Shown here piece after piece: positions 1-6,442 of a stretch of 8,568 nt of DNA. The notes under the pieces are model-generated. The model did not search any database. It was not told the DNA's origin and saw only the letters and a program-made list of their open reading frames with translations. Source of the stretch: Candidatus Gastranaerophilales bacterium (GTDB lineage Bacteria > Cyanobacteriota > Vampirovibrionia > Gastranaerophilales > Gastranaerophilaceae); contig CANROV010000077.1 in NCBI GenBank assembly GCA_947632315.1, positions 1-8,568 of the forward strand, written 5' to 3'. The first letter of the stretch is position 1. Every line of letters starts with the position of its first letter. The position numbers and the translations under genes were made by a program.

Positions 1-1
1 T

Positions 2-262
2 GTATTAACAGAAAACAGATGGGCAAAACCGATAGGATACACAGTAGGCGGAGCAGTAGTCGGTGGTGGTGCCGGTGTTGGTATAGCAAGCTTTACAGGA
101 CATCATCATTATGGTAACGGTGTAGCAGCCGGTGTACCGATTGGCGGAGCTTTAGGTTTAATAACAGGTTTAACAACACCCGGTAGAACATATAAAGCTA
201 ACGACGGCAATTATGTTTGGTTAGAATTATGTGAAGATTTAGTTCTTCCAAGACAAGACTAA
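2..262 (+). CDS. Glycine-rich (glycine-zipper-like) membrane-associated protein, C-terminal 86 residues
   Basis: The reading frame enters from the left edge, so the start and N-terminus are missing. It ends in a tandem TAA TAA at 260-265. The visible part begins with a polar stretch and then has two glycine/alanine-rich hydrophobic segments, roughly residues 14-32 (GGAVVGGGAGVGIA) and 43-60 (GVAAGVPIGGALGLITG). These are separated by a short linker with GHHHYGNG. The small-residue spacing (GxxxG, GGxxxGGG) resembles glycine-zipper hairpins that pack in membranes, as in OmpA-like or Rick_17kDa/glycine-zipper 2TM families; no specific family can be named. The C-terminus is soluble-looking (YKANDGNYVWLELCEDL). 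A terminator follows directly, so this is the last gene of its transcript. Function unknown. The coding call is firm because of frame, composition and terminator. Confidence 0.75.
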   Translation, partial: VLTENRWAKPIGYTVGGAVVGGGAGVGIASFTGHHHYGNGVAAGVPIGGALGLITGLTTPGRTYKANDGNYVWLELCEDLVLPRQD

Positions 263-280
263 TAACAAACAAATAGAAAG

Positions 281-311
281 AAAACCGCTTGAAAAATCAA
301 GCGGTTTTTTT
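281..311 (+). terminator. Intrinsic terminator after the glycine-rich protein gene
   Basis: A perfect 12-bp stem (281-292 pairing with 297-308, core ACCGCTTGA/TCAAGCGGT) with an AAAA loop is followed by an uninterrupted run of seven T (305-311). It sits 18 bases after the stop codon. This is a classic Rho-independent terminator for the + strand. Confidence 0.93.
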
Positions 312-315
312 ATAC

Positions 316-344
316 TTGAAAAGAAAAAATGTTTTTGTTAATAT
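316..344 (+). promoter_or_regulatory. Predicted sigma-70-type promoter of rpsU
   Basis: A TTGAAA -35 element (316-321) is followed by a 17-base spacer and a TAATAT -10 element (339-344). The -10 carries an extended TG motif (336-337). It lies between the upstream terminator and rpsU and predicts a start near 351 and a leader of about 34 bases. No experimental support; the spacing and position make it plausible. Confidence 0.55.
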
Positions 345-384
345 CAAAATATAAAAGAAAAACAATGAAGGTGGTGAAAAATAG

Positions 385-558
385 ATGCCGGAAGTCAGAG
401 TCGGAGATAATGAAAGTATAGAAAGTGCATTAAAAAGATTCAAGAAAAAAATACAAAAAGCAGGAATACTTTCAGAAATCAAACGCCGTGAACGCTATGA
501 AAAGCCAAGTATAAAGAAAAAACGCAAATCAGAAGCAGCTCGCAAAAGACGTGTATAA
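385..558 (+). CDS. rpsU: Small ribosomal subunit protein bS21
   Basis: A 57-residue, strongly basic protein with the S21 signature: MPEVRVGDNESIESALKRF at the N-terminus, then KAGILSEIKRRERYEKPS, and a Lys/Arg-rich tail ending KSEAARKRRV. S21 binds the 30S platform near the 3' end of 16S rRNA and takes part in translation initiation. Length matches the family (about 55-70 residues). The ATG at 385 is supported by a strong Shine-Dalgarno AAGGTGGTG (368-376) eight bases upstream, and the conserved N-terminus starts exactly there. It has its own promoter and is bounded by terminators on both sides, so it appears monocistronic. Too short for many automatic callers but unambiguous. Confidence 0.96.
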   Translation: MPEVRVGDNESIESALKRFKKKIQKAGILSEIKRRERYEKPSIKKKRKSEAARKRRV

Positions 559-561
559 TAT

Positions 562-598
562 AAAAAAAGGAAATTCAAAAAAAAGAATTTCCTTTTTT
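562..598. terminator. Bidirectional terminator between rpsU (+) and rex (-)
   Basis: The inverted repeat 563-576 / 585-598 (core GGAAATTC/GAATTTCC, flanked by A and T runs) has an eight-A loop. Read on +, the stem ends in TTTTTT and terminates rpsU. Read on -, it ends in seven T (complement of 562-568) and terminates the converging rex transcript. The rex stop codon (597-599) lies inside the outer edge of the stem. Confidence 0.88.
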
Positions 599-1226
599 AA
601 ATAAATAATTCTTTTTCAATACTATGATTAACGGTAAACTGAAGGAAATTACCGATTAAATTTTCATTCCAAACCAAAACGGAATCAGGGACATTAAGTA
701 CACAAGGAGTAAAATTCCAAATATATTTAATACCCGATTTAACAAGGAAATCAGCAACATTTTGAGCGTTAACTCTGGGAACGGTTAAAATAACAATTTG
801 AACATTTAACCTATCAGCCATATCAGGTAAATTATCAATATCATAAATTTTTTTACCATTAATTTTAGAGCCTATTTTCATAAAACTATTATCAAAAAGG
901 GCAGAGATATTAAAACCATAGGCTTCAAAGTTATCATATTTAGCCAGAGCCATACCTAAATTACCCGCACCAACGATGAAAGCATTTTTAACGGTTTTAA
1001 ATCTGAGAGTAGACTCAATCAACAATTTTAAATCAAAAGCTTTATAACCGACTTTACATTTTCCTTTATAATTTAAAAGAGCAATATCCTTTCTTACTTG
1101 AGTATTATCAATATGTAATAAATCAGCTATTTGAGTACTGGAAATATATTCATCATTAAAATCAGTTAAAATACTGTGATAAAGAGTTAATCTATTGATA
1201 ACCTTATCCGTAATAACATTTTTCAT
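597..1226 (-). CDS. rex: Redox-sensing transcriptional repressor Rex
   Basis: This 209-residue protein matches Rex in length and organisation. An N-terminal winged helix (about 1-75) contains SSTQIADLL and the recognition-helix motif QVRKDIALL (43-51). A Rossmann NAD(H)-binding domain follows with GAGNLG at 86-91, then ALFDNSFMKIGSKINGKKIYDIDNL, VVILTVP-like VQIVILTVP (142-150) and the family motif NFTPCVLNVP (171-180). Rex dimers bind promoters of fermentation genes when NADH is low and release them when NADH binds. The usual turn after the recognition helix (F-G-K-R-G-V-G-Y type) reads YKGKCKVGY here, so the wing differs from the consensus. The ATG at 1226 has an AAGGGCG Shine-Dalgarno (1233-1239) six bases upstream. 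The gene lies directly downstream of adhE, a classical Rex target, but a terminator separates them. Confidence 0.95.
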   Translation of the reverse strand: MKNVITDKVINRLTLYHSILTDFNDEYISSTQIADLLHIDNTQVRKDIALLNYKGKCKVGYKAFDLKLLIESTLRFKTVKNAFIVGAGNLGMALAKYDNFEAYGFNISALFDNSFMKIGSKINGKKIYDIDNLPDMADRLNVQIVILTVPRVNAQNVADFLVKSGIKYIWNFTPCVLNVPDSVLVWNENLIGNFLQFTVNHSIEKELFI

Positions 1227-1239
1227 AAAGAACGCCCTT

Positions 1240-1274
1240 AAAAAATAAGAGGAACGAATAACTCGTTCCTCTTA
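1240..1274 (-). terminator. Intrinsic terminator between adhE and rex
   Basis: On the minus strand a 12-bp perfect stem (1263-1274 with 1246-1257, core AGAGGAACGA/TCGTTCCTCT) has a five-base loop and is followed by six T (complement of 1240-1245). It begins about 11 bases past the adhE stop and ends directly against the rex Shine-Dalgarno. It should stop most adhE transcripts; leaky termination could allow low-level rex expression. Confidence 0.85.
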
Positions 1275-1285
1275 AATTGAAGTAA

Positions 1286-3937
1286 CTAAACAATACCTTT
1301 ATAAGCATCAAGGTAAATTTTCTTAATATCATCCATTAAAGGATAAACAGGGTTAGCCCCGGTACATTGGTCATCAAATGCTAACTCAACAAGTTCATCT
1401 AAATTAGCCATAAATGTTTTTTCATCTACGCCAAAATCCTTAATAGAGTTAGGTAAATTAATATTTTTCATTAATTTATCAACAGCCTCAATAAGTAATT
1501 GAACTTTTTCATCGTCATTTTTACCGCCCAAGCCAAGTTCATCAGCGATTTGACCATATTTAGTTTTAGCACAAGGGAACTTATACTGAGGGAATGTAGC
1601 TTGTTTTTTAGGTGCATCAGAGGCATTATATTTAATAATTTGTCTTATTAATAATGCATTAGCAACCCCGTGAGGTACATGGTACATAGCCCCTAACTTA
1701 TGAGCCATAGAGTGGCAAAGTCCTAAGAAAGAGTTAGCGAAAGCCATACCAGCAATAGTAGCGGCATAATGCATTTTTTCTCTGGCAATAGGGTCATTAG
1801 CCCCTTCATTATAAGAACGTTCCAAATATCTGAATACTAATTTAGAAGCCTCTAAGGCATTTGAATTAGTAAAGTTAGTAGCCATACAAGAAACGTAAGC
1901 TTCAATAGCGTGAACTAAAGCATCGATACCTGAAGCAGCAGTAAGTCCTTTAGGCATACCGTCAACGAAATTCGGGTCAACAATAGCCATATTAGGAGTT
2001 AGAGCATAATCTGCAATAGCATATTTTACGTGAGTTTCATCATCGGTAATAATAGCAAACGGAGTAACTTCACTACCAGTACCTGAAGTAGTAGGGATAC
2101 AAACTAAAGTAGCTTTTTTACCCAAATCAGGAATAGAGCAGATTCTTTTTCTAATATCCATAAATCTCATAGAGATGTCAGAGAAATTAGTATCAGGCTG
2201 TTCATACATTAACCACATAATTTTAGCAGCATCCATAGGAGAACCGCCGCCTAAAGCAATAATAACATCAGGTTCAAAAGGTTTTAAAATTGTCATAGCC
2301 TGATTGATAGTAGATAAAGTCGGATCAGGTTTAACATCAAAGAAAACTTCATGTTCAATACCTATTTCATCAAGAACTTTAGTAATGGTATCAACAGCAC
2401 CGGAATTAAATAAGAATCTATCCGTAACAATGAAAGCTCTTTTTCTGCCTGCGAGTTCACGGAGAGCTAAATCAGTAGCACCTCTTTTAAAGTAAACTTT
2501 AGAAGGAACCTTGAACCACAACATATTTTCTCTCCTTTCAGCAACTGTTTTATAGTTCAAAAGATTTTCAACTCCGACATTACCGGAAACGGCATTACCG
2601 CCCCAAGAACCGCAGCCGAGAGTTAAAGAAGGTTCTAATTTAAAGTTATACAAATCACCGATTCCTCCCTGTGATGACGGAGAGTTAATTAATACTCTGC
2701 AAGTAGGCATTTTTTCTGCATATTTATTAATTCTTTCGGAAGAGCGATCATCAGTATAAAGGACAGAGGTATGACCCGCACCGCCTCTAAGAACAAGTTC
2801 ATGAGCCATATCAGCAGCTTCATCGAAGTTTTTAGCTTTATACATAGTTAAAATCGGAGATAATTTTTCTCTGCTGAATGGATCATTCCAATCGACATTA
2901 GGTCTTTCAACCAATAATATTTTTGCGTTATCAGGGGTTTTAAAACCTGCAAGTTCAGCAATTTTATGAGCGGGCTGACCAACAATACTCGGATGAGCGG
3001 TACCTCTTTGAGGGTCAATAAAGGGTAAATCAACCATTTTCTTTTGTTCAGCCTTGTTAACTAAATAAGCACCTCTGTAAACAAATTCTTTTTTAACTTC
3101 TTCATAAATACTATCAACAACGATGACAGATTGTTCAGAAGCACAAATCATGCCGTTATCGAAAGTTTTAGACATAAGTATAGAAGAAACAGCCATTTTA
3201 ATATCAGCAGTTTCATCAATAACGGCAGCAGTATTACCGGGGCCGACACCTAAAGCAGGGTTGCCTGACGAATAAGCAGCTTTAACCATGCCCGGGCCGC
3301 CGGTAGCTAAAATACAATCAATTTCAGAATGATTCATAAGCGCAGCGGATAGTTCAACGGAAGGAACATCAATCCATCCGATAATATCCTCGGGAGCACC
3401 TGCTTTAACGGCTGCTTCAAGAACCAATTTCGCAGCAGCAATAGTACATTTTTTTGCTCTGGGGTGCGGAGAGAATATAATACCGTTTCTGGTTTTCAAA
3501 GCTATTAAAGATTTAAAAATAGCAGTAGAAGTAGGGTTAGTGGTAGGAATAATACCTGCAAGAACACCTAAAGGTTCAGCAACAATTTTAATACCGTTAG
3601 CCTTATCTTCTTTAATAATACCGCAAGTTTTAGCATTTTTATGTTTATTATAAATATACTCAGACGCATAGTGATTTTTAATAATTTTATCTTCAAGAAC
3701 GCCCATGCCTGTTTCTTCAACAGCCATTCTGGCAAGGGGAATACGAGCTTTATCAGCAGCAGCCGCCGCAGCTTTAAAGATAGCGTCAACTTGTTCTTGC
3801 GTATAAGTTTCATAAATTCTTTGAGCTTTTTTAACTCTGGCAATCAAACCTTCTAACTGTTCAACAGTTTCAACGCAGTCAGAATGATTCAGAGCTTTTT
3901 CCAAAGCTTCAACATTTTTTTTGCTTTTAGTAGCCAT
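1286..3937 (-). CDS. adhE: Bifunctional acetaldehyde-CoA / alcohol dehydrogenase AdhE
   Basis: An 883-residue fusion enzyme that reduces acetyl-CoA to acetaldehyde and then to ethanol, consuming two NADH; a cytosolic fermentative redox sink. The N-terminal aldehyde dehydrogenase domain (about 1-450) has the cofactor loop LGVGPGNTAA and the nucleophile Cys265 in DNGMICASEQS. A linker around 450-480 leads to the iron-dependent alcohol dehydrogenase domain, with GGGSPMDAAK (563-572), PTTSGTGSEVTPF (615-627) and metal ligands Asp672, His676, His742 and His756. From memory, these match E. coli AdhE C246/D653/H657/H723/H737 with a constant offset of 19, so both active sites look intact. Length agrees with the family (about 870-890). 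The ATG at 3937 has an AAAGGA Shine-Dalgarno about ten bases upstream. The stop is TAG. The adjacent rex and a Rex-box-like promoter site suggest NADH-dependent control. Such enzymes form spirosome filaments in other bacteria. Confidence 0.98.
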   Translation of the reverse strand: MATKSKKNVEALEKALNHSDCVETVEQLEGLIARVKKAQRIYETYTQEQVDAIFKAAAAAADKARIPLARMAVEETGMGVLEDKIIKNHYASEYIYNKHKNAKTCGIIKEDKANGIKIVAEPLGVLAGIIPTTNPTSTAIFKSLIALKTRNGIIFSPHPRAKKCTIAAAKLVLEAAVKAGAPEDIIGWIDVPSVELSAALMNHSEIDCILATGGPGMVKAAYSSGNPALGVGPGNTAAVIDETADIKMAVSSILMSKTFDNGMICASEQSVIVVDSIYEEVKKEFVYRGAYLVNKAEQKKMVDLPFIDPQRGTAHPSIVGQPAHKIAELAGFKTPDNAKILLVERPNVDWNDPFSREKLSPILTMYKAKNFDEAADMAHELVLRGGAGHTSVLYTDDRSSERINKYAEKMPTCRVLINSPSSQGGIGDLYNFKLEPSLTLGCGSWGGNAVSGNVGVENLLNYKTVAERRENMLWFKVPSKVYFKRGATDLALRELAGRKRAFIVTDRFLFNSGAVDTITKVLDEIGIEHEVFFDVKPDPTLSTINQAMTILKPFEPDVIIALGGGSPMDAAKIMWLMYEQPDTNFSDISMRFMDIRKRICSIPDLGKKATLVCIPTTSGTGSEVTPFAIITDDETHVKYAIADYALTPNMAIVDPNFVDGMPKGLTAASGIDALVHAIEAYVSCMATNFTNSNALEASKLVFRYLERSYNEGANDPIAREKMHYAATIAGMAFANSFLGLCHSMAHKLGAMYHVPHGVANALLIRQIIKYNASDAPKKQATFPQYKFPCAKTKYGQIADELGLGGKNDDEKVQLLIEAVDKLMKNINLPNSIKDFGVDEKTFMANLDELVELAFDDQCTGANPVYPLMDDIKKIYLDAYKGIV

Positions 3938-3952
3938 ACAGTTTCGGTCCTT

Positions 3953-3970
3953 TCGTGATTAAAATCTCTA
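3953..3970 (-). promoter_or_regulatory. Candidate Rex operator at the adhE promoter
   Basis: The 18-mer TCGTGATTAAAATCTCTA matches the Rex-box pattern TTGTGA-N6-TCACAA at 9 of 12 defined positions (5/6 left, 4/6 right) with the canonical spacing. It overlaps the predicted adhE start, placed about 7 bases after a TATAAA -10 (3971-3976). A further intact TTGTGA half-site on the minus strand lies at 3982-3987, just upstream of the -10. The pattern is known for Rex; binding here is inferred. Confidence 0.45.
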
Positions 3971-3976
3971 TTTATA
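3971..3976 (-). promoter_or_regulatory. Putative -10 element of the adhE promoter
   Basis: TATAAA on the minus strand, 34 bases upstream of the adhE ATG. A TTGACT (3999-4004) lies upstream but at 22 bases spacing, longer than the usual 16-18, so the -35 assignment is uncertain. An activator or a poor -35 is possible. Confidence 0.35.
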
Positions 3977-4017
3977 GGAAATCACAAAAAAAGCAAAAAG
4001 TCAATTTTAGGAGAATG

Positions 4018-4047
4018 AAAAAGGCGAGACAGCAAATACTGTCCCGC
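4018..4047 (-). terminator. Intrinsic terminator after the GH77-like gene
   Basis: On the minus strand GCGGGACAG (4039-4047) pairs with CTGTCTCGC (4024-4032), including one G-U pair. The loop is six bases and five T follow (complement of 4018-4022). It starts 38 bases past the stop of the upstream gene and separates it from adhE. Read on +, weaker flanking A and T runs (4018-4022 and 4055-4059) lengthen the structure. Confidence 0.75.
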
Positions 4048-4085
4048 AAGTACCTTTTTATTAATAAATTTAAACAAACATAGAA

Positions 4086-5936
4086 TTATGAGAATGCTTT
4101 ATCAGCCTCTTTAGTAGTCATCGGGCCATTTTGTCTTAACAGATAAGCAAAATAATCCAATTTATCAGTCAAATGAGAGGAGTGACCGTGATGTTTTGCT
4201 TTAAGGGCTTTACTCAAGGCATCAGGAGTATTTAATCCTTTACCTTCAGAGAGATTTTGGAAATATTCACGTTCATAATTTTGAGGCGCTCTATAAGTCC
4301 AGTTGCCCTGAGTGGTATTAGGCAGATTTATTCTTCTTCTGGAGCCTAAAATATCAGGTAGGGTAGCGAATTGATTTTTCGTGGTAAACAATTCAGCAAA
4401 GATAGCGTCAGCTCTATTATTTTGAGAGTGTTCCAAATCATGCCTGTTCAAGTGAAGGTCATGAGCCAAATACGGAGCACGGTCATAAGCATTTTCAGCC
4501 TGTTCAATCAATCTGTAATCATCGTGAGTACCGGGGCCAATAGTATAGTCACCTGGTTTCATATTTTGATATTTATTAGCACTATGAGACTCATAGAATT
4601 TAACACGCCCCCAATCATGACCGGCATATCTGGTAATATGAATCAAGGTAGTTCCGGAGCCTTTAACGGCGTCAAGGGAGTCATAAGAGTTACCGCCGAG
4701 TAATTCAAGGAAAATTTTATCATGCGGAATATTATTATCGTCGGCAGCATCAAGAATTATATTATTAATAATATATTTGCCGTCATCCCATACTTGAGGC
4801 TGATGATCCAATTTATGTCCTAATTTATTACCGTTATTATCATAGACATCATTTCCATTATTATGCCAAGGTTCACAAATCATAGGCTTAATCAACTGCC
4901 AAGCAGCGTCTATTCTGACGCCATTATAACGTTTAAAGAAGAGGTTAAACTTATTATAAAGGAGTTCACCCGCCTCAGAATCCAATTTATCGAAATTAAT
5001 AGCGGGAGACCAGCAAGAATATTTACCGTTACCGATATCACATCCAAATTCATAATTAGGATAGAAAGCGGATTTATGCGCCCAAAAATCTTTTGCCGAG
5101 AAGCCTATTTGACAATCGCCATAGATATCAATACCTTTTTTATTAAATTCAGCTTTAGATTCTTTTTGTTGTTTATCGGCAATAAATTGAATAAATTCTT
5201 CAAAATCAACTATATTGATACCGTCATCATCGGTAACTTGTTTAAGCTGATATATTCTTTCAGAATCACCTTGAGGAGTAGCAAAAACATTCTGATCTCT
5301 ATAAGACCAAGTTTTAACATCCGCTGAACTGTTAGCTTTTGCAGCAGCTTCAAACAGAGCATCTTTTTCAAGCCAGTATGTATTTTCCTGTTTAAACTGT
5401 TCAAATTCTTGTTTTAGAGGAGAATTTTCATTAAGGTTATTAAAACGTAAGAAAGCCTTTTTAAGCATAGCTTTTTGTCCATCGGGAGCAAAGACATTAT
5501 CATAATCAACATTTTCATGATTTTGAACTCTGGTCATATAAGGGGAATTTAAATCTTCATCAGAAAGTAAATGCTGATAACTATCAGTATTAAGTTTATT
5601 CAAATCAATAATATGCATGCCCAAAGAAAAACCTGTACCCGAATAAGGCGACCTAATGTAATTAGAGATTTCACCTTGAGGCTGGAGCTGAACAGAGTTA
5701 ACCCCGCACATAACCTTGAGTAATTCAGCCATATTTTGAGCATTTTGAGAAAAAGAAGAACCAATACCGGTATCATTTTTAGAAGAAGGGAAACTAAAAT
5801 CAAAAATGGTAGCAGTAGTTTTATCAAGCCCTAATTGTTGTCTTGCTTGATTTTGTAAAGATTGATATTCTTTTTTTTCTTTTGAAGTTAAAGCTCTGCC
5901 AAAAGATGTAAAAGACTGCAAGTTTGTTATTTTCAT
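4086..5936 (-). CDS. Divergent GH77 4-alpha-glucanotransferase-like protein (MalQ/amylomaltase family)
   Basis: A 616-residue cytosolic-looking protein without a signal peptide. Landmarks follow MalQ order: SPYSGTGFSLG near residue 97, a helical middle, IYGDCQIGFSAKDFWAHKSAFYP (271-293, the MalQ 'GD-P-FV...S.DVWA' region), then RIDAAWQ with nucleophile Asp343. FLELLGG follows with acid/base Glu411, GTHDD with His471 and Asp472, and finally DILGSRRRINLPNTTQGNWTYR (528-549), a close match to the MalQ 'LG...R.N.P.T..GNW.WR' end motif. Such enzymes move glucan segments between alpha-1,4 chains in starch, glycogen or maltodextrin use. Departures are a distinctive N-terminal 90 residues, the usual RIDH His replaced by Ala344, and AED replaced by LEL. 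Length exceeds typical MalQ (about 500). The ATG at 5936 has an AGGAG Shine-Dalgarno six bases upstream. Family assignment is fairly sure; the exact substrate is unknown. Confidence 0.82.
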   Translation of the reverse strand: MKITNLQSFTSFGRALTSKEKKEYQSLQNQARQQLGLDKTTATIFDFSFPSSKNDTGIGSSFSQNAQNMAELLKVMCGVNSVQLQPQGEISNYIRSPYSGTGFSLGMHIIDLNKLNTDSYQHLLSDEDLNSPYMTRVQNHENVDYDNVFAPDGQKAMLKKAFLRFNNLNENSPLKQEFEQFKQENTYWLEKDALFEAAAKANSSADVKTWSYRDQNVFATPQGDSERIYQLKQVTDDDGINIVDFEEFIQFIADKQQKESKAEFNKKGIDIYGDCQIGFSAKDFWAHKSAFYPNYEFGCDIGNGKYSCWSPAINFDKLDSEAGELLYNKFNLFFKRYNGVRIDAAWQLIKPMICEPWHNNGNDVYDNNGNKLGHKLDHQPQVWDDGKYIINNIILDAADDNNIPHDKIFLELLGGNSYDSLDAVKGSGTTLIHITRYAGHDWGRVKFYESHSANKYQNMKPGDYTIGPGTHDDYRLIEQAENAYDRAPYLAHDLHLNRHDLEHSQNNRADAIFAELFTTKNQFATLPDILGSRRRINLPNTTQGNWTYRAPQNYEREYFQNLSEGKGLNTPDALSKALKAKHHGHSSHLTDKLDYFAYLLRQNGPMTTKEADKAFS

Positions 5937-6028
5937 TGTAAACTCCTAAATAAACCCTAATTACATAACACACATAAAACTAATTTTTGCCAAATTAAAG
6001 TAAAAAAGCAAAAAATTATTACAAAAGT

Positions 6029-6037
6029 ATAATAACA
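6029..6037 (-). promoter_or_regulatory. Putative extended -10 promoter of the GH77-like gene
   Basis: TGTTATTAT on the minus strand fits the extended -10 pattern TGnTATAAT with one mismatch. It would start transcription near 6022, giving a leader of about 85 bases. No convincing -35 is seen 17 bases upstream, which is tolerable for an extended -10 but leaves the call weak in such AT-rich DNA. Confidence 0.33.
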
Positions 6038-6077
6038 CAAACATAAAAAATTAATTCAGTAAATTTTTGTTTAGTGC

Positions 6078-6138
6078 AAAAACGGCAATATAACAACATA
6101 TATCGTAATGCCGAGAATGCATAAAGCAAACTCGGCAT
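6078..6138 (-). terminator. Tandem alternative hairpins ending in a T run (weak terminator or attenuator) after the ribbon-helix-helix gene
   Basis: On the minus strand ATGCCGAG (6131-6138) pairs perfectly with CTCGGCAT (6108-6115); a 3-bp inner stem sits in the loop. The CGGCA within that second arm can instead pair with TGCCG (6083-6087), supported by an inner ATATA/TATAT stem, and this second hairpin runs straight into TTTTT (complement of 6078-6082). The two folds exclude each other. Simplest reading: the terminator region of the gene ending at 6182. Confidence 0.45.
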
Positions 6139-6146
6139 ATAATTTG

Positions 6147-6162
6147 TAACATAATTATGTTA
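6147..6162. repeat. Perfect 16-bp palindrome
   Basis: TAACATAATTATGTTA reads the same on both strands. It lies 20 bases past the stop of the ribbon-helix-helix gene and upstream of the GH77-like gene. Such symmetry suits a dimeric repressor, but AT-rich palindromes of this size also arise by chance. Confidence 0.4.
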
Positions 6163-6181
6163 TATACTTATTTCAGAAAAA

Positions 6182-6370
6182 CTAATCCAATAAAGTTTCA
6201 AGTATAGAAGCATTTTTAATAGCTAAAGCATTTTCTTTTACTTTTTGTTTATGTATATAAGTTCTGAGTGCTTCCCTAATCAATTCGCTTCTTGTGCGAT
6301 TTTCACCATTAGCAACTTGGTCAATTCTAGTCAAAAATTCTTCAGGCATTGAAATTAAAACTCGAGCCAT
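6182..6370 (-). CDS. CopG/Arc-type ribbon-helix-helix DNA-binding protein
   Basis: A 62-residue protein with the ribbon-helix-helix pattern. A beta strand ARVLISMPEEF (2-12) is followed by helix A (LTRIDQVAN), the turn NGENRTRSELI and helix B SELIREALRTYIHKQ, then a short tail. The family binds palindromic operators as dimers through the N-terminal strand; members act as antitoxins, plasmid copy-number repressors or free-standing regulators. The ATG at 6370 has an AAAGGA Shine-Dalgarno eight bases upstream. No toxin gene is next to it on either side: the next downstream gene, 245 bases away, is the GH77-like enzyme. It is therefore an orphan regulator, or an antitoxin without its partner. A 15-bp inverted repeat upstream of its promoter (6443-6457) is a candidate self-operator. 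Confidence 0.85.
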   Translation of the reverse strand: MARVLISMPEEFLTRIDQVANGENRTRSELIREALRTYIHKQKVKENALAIKNASILETLLD

Positions 6371-6408
6371 ATTACAGTTCCTTTTCTTTATTTATTTAAT
6401 AACTTTAT

Positions 6409-6437
6409 ATATTAATAAAAACAATTGAGTGATACAA
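6409..6437 (-). promoter_or_regulatory. Predicted promoter of the ribbon-helix-helix gene
   Basis: On the minus strand TTGTAT (6432-6437), a 17-base spacer and TAATAT (6409-6414) predict a start about 32 bases upstream of the ATG. The same TAATAT -10 is used in the predicted rpsU promoter. Confidence 0.4.
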
Positions 6438-6442
6438 ATTGC

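Noticed and set aside
297..482. Minus-strand hydrophobic open frame opposite rpsU
   Set aside because: It is antisense to the clear S21 gene and would begin inside rpsU and end within a terminator stem.
1246..1274. Rex binding site upstream of rex
   Set aside because: The inverted repeat has no TTGTGA/TCACAA half-sites and has all the marks of an intrinsic terminator.
2304..3856. Open frames of about 60-90 codons on both strands within adhE
   Set aside because: They lie inside a fully conserved AdhE with both active sites intact; no domain or ribosome site supports them.
4371..5827. Open frames of 64-154 codons overlapping the GH77-like gene
   Set aside because: They overlap conserved catalytic motifs of the real gene, and their composition is that of frame shadows.
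6147..6162. Phage or integron attachment site at the 16-bp palindrome
   Set aside because: No integrase, tRNA gene, flanking duplication or composition change is present.
6182..6370. Toxin-antitoxin pair
   Set aside because: Only the ribbon-helix-helix protein is present; neither neighbour resembles RelE/ParE, PemK or PIN toxins.
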